From NCBI GenBank assembly GCA_946902875.1, contig OX336343.1, positions 18,647,596-18,711,595 of the forward strand: 64,000 nt of DNA, in the 5' to 3' direction. A program made the translations under genes and the position numbers. The stretch comes from Nematopogon swammerdamellus (taxonomy: Eukaryota > Arthropoda > Insecta > Lepidoptera > Adelidae). Of this stretch, positions 55,440 through 64,000 are shown piece by piece; the stretch's first letter is position 1, and every line of letters begins with the position of its first letter. The notes below the pieces were generated by a model. The model was not told the origin of the DNA, did no database searches, and saw only the letters and a list, made by a program, of their open reading frames with translations.

Positions 55440-58400
55440 CTACGGCTCCATAATATCATTCAAGGTAGACAGCACAATATCAAAGTAAATAAAAAAAATA
55501 TCCCATTATCTTAAATAACGGAAATGCCCAAATATTTAATAATTTCTTGCTCTATGGTTCACGTTGACACTGTAGATGACCATACAGCTAGTGTGGTCAA
55601 ATTATTGTGACTCACCATCACGCCCAAGAAATAAAATCGAGTTTCGGTAGCAGTTGACCTTGAAATTTGCAGAATAAACTGGTCAACGAGTGTGATCATA
55701 CGTTAAACCAGTTCATACGCATCCCTATTCGGTAACCATTTCATGATGGCAAGATGAAAGCATCAGATCCTCAACTATTTTATTAGTTAAATTAATCAAA
55801 ATAACCTAATACAATAAAATTAAACTAAAATTAAGAAGTATGATAAAACTAAACTAAAATAACTTATAAACTAAACCTAAAAAATAAATAAATAAATAAA
55901 AATTAAAACTACCTATAAATAAAATATTTCATTTAAATTTGACAGAGTCGCTGCACCGGTGCAAGTGCCAAGTACGCACGATCCTTAACTTGGTATTATT
56001 GCTGTATAATTTGTGATATGTATAAATCTAAACCTGATTGTCTACAGGCCACGTCCACGTACATGCTTAGAACTCTGAAACCGAAAAAGCTCCCAAAAAG
56101 TTTTATTCCTTGCTTCAAGTGAGTGAAATCGCCGGTAAATCTTAGTTGTCTAAGATCTAAGTCCTAGTCTTAGCTGAAATTCTGTCAGCCTCATGAATTA
56201 AGCAATGAAGTGAAATGAGGTATGAACACGGGCGCCATCCAGGAGGCCAAGCCGTCGTTCGCCGCAAGCAGTTAACCTCAGTTCACTGCGGCCGCTAACC
56301 GGAGGTTATTGTAACGCGATACGTTTACACCTCGGTAGCACCTCTTCGGAGGTGCTCGTTTCCGACACACTAACTCTGTACTGTTTAACGCATTATCTCT
56401 TCTATCCGATTGACTGTCTCGGTATCACCAGTGATTGAACACCCGCTCTCCCTCCCGCGCGGATTCAGGTCACCTTTTACGACGTGCCTGTTCGCACGCT
56501 TTCGTCACTTCAGCATATCTTCAGCTCTCGACCTCCTTCCTTGGCCAGTTCATCCGCGCGCGGCGCAAGCTCCGCGGAGGCGACGGCCCAGAGGACGTCG
56601 TTAGCTGCCGGCGCGGCGTCGGGTGTCTCCTGTCGGGGGACAATTTGCGGTTTGATAAGGGCGAGATCTCGGAATTGAAATCGAACGAAGGATCGTAAAG
56701 ATTACAGCGGCGCAGCGGTTTCATGACATTTTTGCGAAATACTATAAAGATTGCTTTATTGGTTTCCAGGTTATGTCGCACGCAAGTTAGAGATTAAGAT
56801 AGGTACTTAATAAGAAAATTAAAAACTGACAACTAATTATCTAATACTAATAGAAATGTCACGTGAAGTAGGTTAAACCACACATATAGACAAATCATTA
56901 AAAAATTGTGAAAATGGTCATGAAATTGCGCTCACCAAATCGGTCGTTGCGCTTTGCATTCATGAAAATGTTTTATTGTTATAATCTTAATTACCGTCCC
57001 TTCGAATCACTGCCGTGCTAATAACTCATCTCGTTTGATGAACGTCTCGCTCGCATACTCTCCTTCTACTGTCCTCTGTCTCACTCATCCGTACCACCGC
57101 CGCCGCCGGGAGAGATTGTAAATCGTATCTTCTGCTTCAATTACCGCTAATGCTTTACGACGTCGAATGAAGGATGCTCTAGTAAATGGCCAACTTCCAG
57201 TTTATTACGCCGCCGCCTCCCCAGTCCCCACGGCCTCGCGGCGGTGCGGCGCCTCTACCGCACCACTGGAACCTTTGAAGTTCCATCGTCAAACTTGCGA
57301 GATTGTATAACGTGAATTATTTGGAATTTCTCATCATGCTTCATGTTGTACATTGTGGTTAATTATTTGCGTCTCAGGTACCCGAGAGTTCTCCGAAACG
57401 CACGATTTTCTAAATCGTTCTAGTTTCGCACTCAAAAGTGAGGAGTGGGCTTCCACGCGTACTGTTTACCTCTCCACAACCCTCGCGTTTACTAATTGTG
57501 AACGGTGGTCTTTCCAAAGAGACACTATACTCGCTTGACTAGCACCTCCGCGGGATTACTCCGACTACTCGGGTGTGAAATTGGGCATGCACTGCAGAAG
57601 TCTCCAACTTCTAGCTCGCTCTAAGCTCGCCAAAAAGGTATAACAGCTACTCGTAAGTATAACCACGCTGACGCCAATAGCACGATATTACCGAATGCGG
57701 ATGTTAGTTTTGAATGCGAAGCTGTTTGTTTACACTTGTATCTCCCCATCTCCTCTCCCGCTTCCCGCAGAGCTGACCTTTTGAGCTCTGAAGCGAATGT
57801 TTTATTCAATATTCAAATGGCCGCCCGGTTGCATAATGAGGAGCATTGAGAACACGCACCGAACGGAGTCAGAATGGAAGAGAGAGAGCAACAAAGAAAT
57901 CATGATTGATGTCCCGAATGCTGCTACTGTGAAGTCATAAAAGACCGAAGGAAGGAGGGCCGGCCGAACCTCGCTATCGATTGTAGCCCTAGCTGACTCA
58001 CAATCGCTCAAGCAAGCCCGACCCGCGAGCTCGCGACGCGCGCCCGGCTACCCACTCCTACCCTTTACAGTCGCGCTGCTGGCAAGGAATAAAAGAGCCT
58101 TCGACGATTAGCCGAAGGCGACGCCGAGTGGAGCTCGATTGTTTTCGAGGGGGTATAGTAGTTTCTCGTAAATGGTTAAATTTTCTGGAAAAATTAGTAA
58201 ATCAAAACCATAGGATAATTTTCTTCCAAGATATTGTATGTAATTCAGCTAAAATCTCCTAATTTCAAAAGTTAAACACATAAAAGATGGCTGGCAACAT
58301 GAATGATGAACAATTCTGCAGCAAAATCCAAATAAGCCGCCTCACAAATGTTGAATATTCGGAAACATCTCAAAACATCTCGCCACCGACGACTCTATCC

Positions 58401-58660
58401 TTATCTGATGCAAGTCAGAATTTATGAAGAGATCTCGAACCTTTTATGCTTCATCGTCGATCTCTATCGCGTCCAGAGTAGTAGGGCTCAGGCGAGAGTT
58501 TATCGAGGTCATTGTTTTCTATTGAGATTAGTACGCCTACACGATGTAGTTTATGATGTTCCGAGTTCAACTAGTTCATCTGCCCACTTTCTATCGAAGT
58601 TATAAGAACATTTATATTGCACTTGTAGTTCCAAATGTTAAACCCACATCACAAATGTTA
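55440..58660. other. Non-coding region upstream of tty, few recognisable repeats
   Basis: About 3.2 kb that is unusually poor in transposon relics for this window, with GC-rich patches (56,250-56,680; 57,180-57,250; 58,010-58,060). It could hold tty 5' exons or regulatory DNA; I see no specific motif that proves it. 55,780-55,930 is A-rich (AAATAAATAAATAAATAAA). Confidence 0.35.
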
Positions 58661-58729
58661 TTCTTTTTTCCAGATGAATGACAGAGCCTTCATCAAATTA
58701 TTGCCAATAACACTATTGAGCATTCTTAA

Positions 58730-59747
58730 CACCCTCAGCGCCAAGCCCATTTGGCAAATTCTTCAAAATTTGGCCAATTTTTTTTTATGATTTATTCTTG
58801 TAGATTATGACTTTCTGAAGTTGGGTATATAGGAAACTTTTATTTTTCCTGAAAATTTTCCCATTTTCCAGCTGTGTATCATATATGATACACTGGCCTG
58901 TGAGAAAGTTTTAGCTTCACTATTCTCTTCCAGGCCATGTGTATCATTTTTGATACACACATATTTCTTACTTTTTCTTTTCCTAATCTTTCTTTTTCTT
59001 TGTGTACTGTGAGAATACCAGAGGTAAGGAAGCTTACCATTACGGACTTTAGAGGGAAATCATAATGCCCATGCTGAAAAGAGCGCGTGTGAACCTGACT
59101 GGCAATGAAAATGTAAGAAATGCTCCTGCTGAAAAACTTTATTTTATACCAAATATCCGCATCCGTCGAAAAAATGCGAGGTCGATATGCCGAATGCTAC
59201 AAAAAATAAGGAATAAAGGGAAAAATAGATAAAAAGTAATTGTGTGTGCAAAGATGATATTACGAATAAATTATGTCTATCTCTGTTCTACTTATGGATT
59301 TATGTATGCACCTTCATCAATACACGTGTTACGGTCCATGTGATTCAAATTATTTGCATTCGTATATTATGTTGGAGAAGAAGTAACTGGTATGTAGTTT
59401 ACACAAAATGTTCGGTGTGTGAAGTCATAATGTGCCAAAAATGCTTCAATGCGATTCATTAGTTAGTTGTTCAACATTCTTTCATTTTACTTATGTTTGA
59501 TTTTCATAGATTTTGCAAATAAAAACTCCAATCTAAAATTACTCATAATCTAATCAATAGATCTGCAGGCCAAATGTACCGGGAAGCTCGCCCAGGCCAG
59601 GGCTTTTTTTCCCCCATACACAATGTATGAAAAGCGTGCTCATTTCTGATACATAAATTGCAAAACAAAACTAGTCGTGTGTATCATTTCTGATACACAA
59701 GGTTATAACACTGTGTATCAGAAATGATACACATGGCGCTGAGGGTG
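58730..59747 (+). mobile_element. piggyBac-like element, decayed, in TTAA
   Basis: TTAA at 58726-58729 and 59748-59751 flanks inverted ends CACCCTCAGCGCCA and TGGCGCTGAGGGTG. TTAA target duplication with CAC/CCC-type termini defines piggyBac. Four near-palindromes of form GTGTATCA-N4-TGATACAC sit near the ends: 58874-58893, 58939-58958, 59679-59698, 59713-59732. At 1,018 bp the element is internally deleted. Confidence 0.88.
59080..59462 (+). pseudogene. piggyBac transposase C-terminal remnant
   Basis: A frame with RNAPAEKLYFIPNIRIRRKN stops near 59,228. The frame at 59244-59462 ends CSVCEVIMCQKCFNAIH, the Cys/His cluster (CxxC..CxxCF..H) that closes piggyBac transposases. Stops and lost N-terminal and catalytic parts show it is dead. 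Confidence 0.75.
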
Positions 59748-60333
59748 TTAAGGCAGTAAAAGTGCACACGAACTTGTCACAATTTGGTCTATCCGGCACG
59801 TAGAAGAGCTGGCCAGAAACATCGCAGGGTGTTTGTTTATAAAATATTATATATAATATAATACTACTATGGCAACATAATATAACTACTGAAGTACTGA
59901 AGTGATCAACGTACACGGCGGAATAATGATGTCACGTCGACTTACCTCGAGCGTCTTTAGATTTGCATAATAAAACGTGACACAGTTGGTTGGACTTGTA
60001 GCTGGTTATGTTTGTAAGAAATCGATACGTTTGCTTGCGAGCAACACCGCGGGCGGCGCAGCGGCTGCCTTACTGGCTGACCACATGTAGATACATACCA
60101 AACCAGTTCCCATCAATTCAATGCAGGTAATCTATACGAATACAAAGGACACTATTAGTTGTCTTGTAAAAAAAGCCCCAGTTGCACTCCGGGAGTGCTG
60201 GCAGAAGTGAAAACTTTTTGTATTTCCGAAAATAATTCTTAGGTGGTTATAAAAAAAACTAAACAACCTAAAAAAATTAAACACCGTAACATTGCTTACA
60301 AAAGAAAACAAAAGAAAAAAAAAAGAAAAAAAA

Positions 60334-60403
60334 TGTTGAGGGATCCGAACCCATGGTCAAAAAATACAAATCCTACACTCTTACCATTGAGCCACGAAAT
60401 CAC
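60334..60403 (-). other. tRNA-like sequence, SINE head or tRNA pseudogene
   Basis: The minus strand has A-box-like TGGCTCAATGGTAAGAG and B-box-like GGTTCGGATCCC. An A/G-rich stretch precedes it on the plus strand, i.e. a T/C-rich run follows the tRNA-like part. No convincing acceptor stem. Confidence 0.5.
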
Positions 60404-60499
60404 ATAAAAGACCAAACGAATATCGGATTCCCTTGATTCGCTTTCGGCTTTACTGTCACTAAGAGACGAACAGAATTGATCCCGAGCCACTCGTAACTT

Positions 60500-61930
60500 A
60501 ACCCTTAATGCTATGACTTAAGGTTACATTTTAAATAATAAAAATAAATCTGTCGCTTTTCGAGATCTGACGCGAGTTTAACATTTTTTACCCACCTAAA
60601 AAAGTGCCAAGCGCCGCTAAAGAAGTTTTCACTTCAAAAAACACAGTTCTAAAGAAAAATAATATTCAACGGATGTTTCTGTTCTGCTAGCAAAGTTGGA
60701 AACAAAATTAAACCAATCCAAGCAATGGAACTAACAACACTAAACCAACAGAGCTAACATGCGAGCCCACGCCGCCGCCGCCGCCCCGGCCGCCCCGCCC
60801 CCAGTAACAAATTTGCTTAACGGACGAAAGTGGTCGTCACAGTTAACTATACGAGCTTAATGGAGAATTGATAACTCCATTGAATAAACTAGCATGATCA
60901 AATTACCACAGACTATATCGGTGAGCAGTAACCATTTCATCAACATGTACAGCAAATCACACAACATATGCGAACAGTGAACACAAATCAGACAAAGAAC
61001 ATTGTTAGCTAAGCAAGATGAAAGCTTAATGTTGATTGTGATATTATAATACATATTAATAAAAACAAACCTTGAAGATGATAATCAGCTTTCAAATATT
61101 AGAAACTTCAAAGATTACATTTATATAGTAAGCTCTAACAGTACGATACGTTCAATGTTTTATATGAAAATGTCATGAACTTATCAGATAGAAAGCGGCT
61201 CAACATAACGATTTCGATCTGCGTGAGCGATGGCCGTCAAATGTTCGTCGGAGAGGTTGCGATTGCTTCAATAAGTCGTGAGCGAGTCGGCAACGGTCGC
61301 GAGCTCGCGAGTCGCGCGCGACCCGCACTTTCTACTGACGACCTGTCCCAAAACATTGACGCAGACAAATTGCACGATCCGAGTCATACTTTTTCATGAG
61401 TGTATGAACAGAATAATTCTGGTAATAAGTTCTCTCTGTTCATTTGGCAACGGGCCAACATGATCATATTGATGTTGAAGCGACTATGATCTTTCACAAA
61501 ATAAGTACCTATAAAAGGTAGAAGGTACAATCAAACATGGGTAAATGGGCATGGCAAATTTGAAAAATGTTTGAAAATTTTTGACCATGGGCAACGCACC
61601 ATAATATTTCTTTAGAAGCAATCCCGCCGTCATCTACCGCCACTCTACCGGAATATGATTCCTCGAACAAGACAACATTTTACAGGTAAATCATGCATTA
61701 TGTGCAAATGTGATTAACGTATTTTTAGTAAACAAGGAACTTAAGTCAAGTATCTTCGACAAGGGAGGGGGGCAGGAATCTGCTTCGGAAGAACCATATT
61801 CGATTTTAGGAGAAGTTTTAAAAATTAACCAGAATAAAAATTCGTTTTAACATGCTCATCATCGAGAGGAAGTCGCAGTGGCTCAGCTTTGCGTGGAATG
61901 TAGGTACGACCGTGTAGGTACATGCGTTCA
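60500..61930. other. Non-coding stretch
   Basis: No gene or repeat recognised. A short (CCG)n tract lies at 60768-60800, and palindromic GTCGCGAGCTCGCGAGTCGC near 61,293-61,315. Confidence 0.35.
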
Positions 61931-61937
61931 ACGTTAA

Positions 61938-62560
61938 TCTATACATATAATAAAATCGTAAAGGTAAGAAAGTCTGTACATTGAATGTATTCGGAAAAAA
62001 ACTAACCAATGAGGCTTAAAATGAGATACTGAACATTTTAGAACAGTTTTTAAAATTTTTGTTTGTTTGTTTGTTTGTTTGTTTGTTTGTCTGTACGCGC
62101 ATCACGCAAAAACCACTAAACGGAATTAGACGAAACTTTGTATAGTGGCAGTTTATATGCCGGGTTAACATAATACGTAAAAAAAAAAACAAAAATAAAA
62201 AAAAAATTAACAATTATAAACATTATTGCGCGTTTAAAATCACGTAGTCCAAAGTACATAATTATATCTTGAGAACTGGCAGCAAATACAATTTGAATAA
62301 AATATTCATTCGAATTAAAAATAAGTAGACACAACGAAAATGACAAGTTCTTCTTTTTTATAACTTGAACACAATAGTCTATAGGTACATATAATAAAAT
62401 CGTAAATGCAAAAATGTCTATTTGTACGCGCATCTCGCAAAAACCACTGAACGGAATTTGACGAAACTTTTTATAGTGACAGTGTACATCCCGGATTAAC
62501 ATAATAATTAAAAAATATAAAATCACGTAATCCAAAGTAATGGTAAAAAACAATTTTAAA
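61938..62560 (-). repeat. Two related repeat copies with ACGCGCATC..CAAAAACCACT block
   Basis: Copies at 61938-62175 and 62378-62515 share ATATAATAAAATCGTAAA, ACGCGCATC(A/T)CGCAAAAACC and GGAATT(A/T)GACGAAACTTT. The first also has (GTTT)7 at 62059-62088. They resemble the 3' region of a LINE or its SINE; class not assigned. Confidence 0.65.
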
Positions 62561-62686
62561 TGTCATGTTGACAACGGAGAACTGTCATCTCGACGTGAGC
62601 TGGCCGGTGACAAATTGTTTGATAAATAAAAAAATAATTGAAAGTCGAAGTTATGTCGCTGTCATTGGTGCAATAAAATTTATATA

Positions 62687-63911
62687 TCTGTTGCCCGCGG
62701 CTTCGCTCGCGTGAAATTCGTATTTCAAAAAAAGAAAGTAACTAACTAAAGGCGGGCCCGAAGGCGGATCTGCGCTCACGTAAACGATATTCTTTCTCGA
62801 TGAAAGTAAATAAGGGCGAGGCGGAAGGCGGAGCTGAGTTCAGGAAGAAGAAAAACATTCTTGAAGAAAGTAAGTAACTAAGGGCGAGGCCGAAGACCGA
62901 GCTTTATTCTGGAAGACCATAAACCTTCTCGAAGAAAGTAAGTAACTATGGGCGAGGCCGCAGGCCGAGCTGCGTTCAGGAAGAAGCTAAACCATCTTGA
63001 AGAAAGTAAGTAACTAAGGCGAGGCCGAAGGCCGAGCTGCGTTCAGGAAGAAGCTAAACCATCTTGAAGAAAGTAAGTAACTAAGGGCGAGGCCGAAGGC
63101 CGTGCTCTATTCGGGAAGACCATACACCATCTCGAAGAAAGCAAGTAACTAAGGGCGAGGCCGTAGGCCGAGCTGCGTTCAGGAAGAAGGTAAACATTTT
63201 TGAAGAAAGTAAGTAACTTAGGCGAGGCCGAAGGCCGAGCTAAGTTCTGACAAATGATAAACCATCTCGAATAAAGCAAGTAACTAAGGGCGAGGCCGAA
63301 GGCCGAGCTGCGTTCAGAAAGAAGCTAAACCATCTCGAATAAAGTTAATTAACATTAAGATTGAGTTAATTTAATTTACATTTTATTATAAAGTCCACGC
63401 TTGGGCTTCTGCTGGTTGACGCAACTGGTGTCCCGCCATCAAGGGCTTATGTACTTCATTCAAAGGGTAAGCCTTGCCATCCAGCGGGGTAATGCCGCAA
63501 GTGCTCTAAGAAGATTTGAAAATGCCAGTTTTGATAGTTATTTTAATGTTTGTTAGGTAGGTTTTAATTCTTTAGTTATTAATATTACTTTTTTATTTTT
63601 ATGAAATAAATAGATTGAGTAAACGATATTATATTCTATCGAAGAAAGGAAGTCTTTAAGGGCGAGGCCCGAAGGCGGAAGAGGGTTTTTGGTTTACCTG
63701 AATCTTCGTGAACGCAGCTCGGCCTTCGGCCGCGCCCTTACTTACTTCTTTTATTTGAGAAAGGTTTATCGTTTACCTGAAAGCAGCTAGGCCTTCGGCC
63801 TCGCCCTTAGTTAGTTACTTTCTTTGAGAAGGTTTATCGATTCGATCGATTAGTTACTTACATTCTTCTTTGGAATACGAATTTCACGCGAGCGAAGCCG
63901 CGGGCAACAGC
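62687..63911. mobile_element. 1.2-kb foldback element with internal 68-bp tandem repeats
   Basis: Terminal arms CTGTTGCCCGCGGCTTCGCT (62688) and AGCGAAGCCGCGGGCAACAG (to 63910) pair over about 36 bases. From about 62750 to 63345 lie eight to nine units of 68 bp, each with GGGCGAGGCCGAAGGCCGAG and GAAGAAAGTAAGTAACTAAG. Inverted units recur at 63640-63840. No protein frame of note. Confidence 0.88.
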
Positions 63912-64000
63912 TAGTAAGTCAATACATGTATTTCATTAACCTACTCTTCTAATTACATTCAAGGAAGTCACCTCACAGCGCAGTCAGTCCATATGTAGTT

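Noticed and set aside
56410..56781. Overlapping 64-87 codon frames near 56.5 kb as a small gene
   Set aside because: No homology, splice pattern or codon bias; several frames are open on both strands in GC-rich DNA.
62750..63345. CRISPR-like array from the regular 68-bp repeats
   Set aside because: Units are contiguous tandem repeats without unique spacers, in an animal genome, inside a foldback element.

Overview
This is a slice of an animal nuclear genome, almost certainly a moth or butterfly. Two multi-exon genes lie tail to tail in a sea of small transposons. The lepidopteran assignment is inference. It rests on the repeat types: RTE-clade 3' tails with an (ATG)n end, abundant short retroposons with poly(A), and MITEs of hAT, piggyBac and P type. 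GC-rich exons sit in AT-rich introns.

Positions 1-29,697 (+ strand) hold the C-terminal two thirds of the ATR checkpoint kinase gene (mei-41 in Drosophila). I placed 26 exons from splice signals, reading phase and remembered family sequence. They join without a break into about 1,690 codons: HEAT-like repeats, UME, FAT, the PI3K-like kinase domain and FATC. The 5' end lies outside the window. Introns carry SINE-like retroposons, LINE fragments, long-inverted-repeat MITEs and a recent three-copy duplication of one exon end.

Positions about 30,040-47,128 (- strand) hold tweety (tty), a five-pass membrane protein of the Tweety/TTYH family. Nine coding exons give 559 residues. A 3.3 kb 3' UTR probably runs to within about 230 bp of the ATR poly(A) signal. 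Right after the tty stop codon the same frame stays open for 204 more codons with strong coding character and ends in a PDZ-ligand-like -TEL. This is a candidate for programmed stop-codon readthrough and is the most interesting observation here.

Positions about 47,130-64,000 hold no protein gene I can recognise. They are upstream sequence or a 5' non-coding part of tty, filled with transposon relics: a hAT-like element with an 8-bp target duplication, a THAP/P-like mini-element with an 8-bp target duplication, a decayed piggyBac-like element flanked by TTAA, and a 1.2 kb foldback element made of 68-bp repeats.

The two host genes have no evident functional link; ATR acts in DNA-damage signalling and tweety in membrane physiology. 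The mobile elements include one SINE family whose head appears to fuse tRNA-like and 5S-rRNA-like Pol III promoter parts. No rRNA genes, convincing functional tRNA genes, CRISPR arrays or viral genes were seen.
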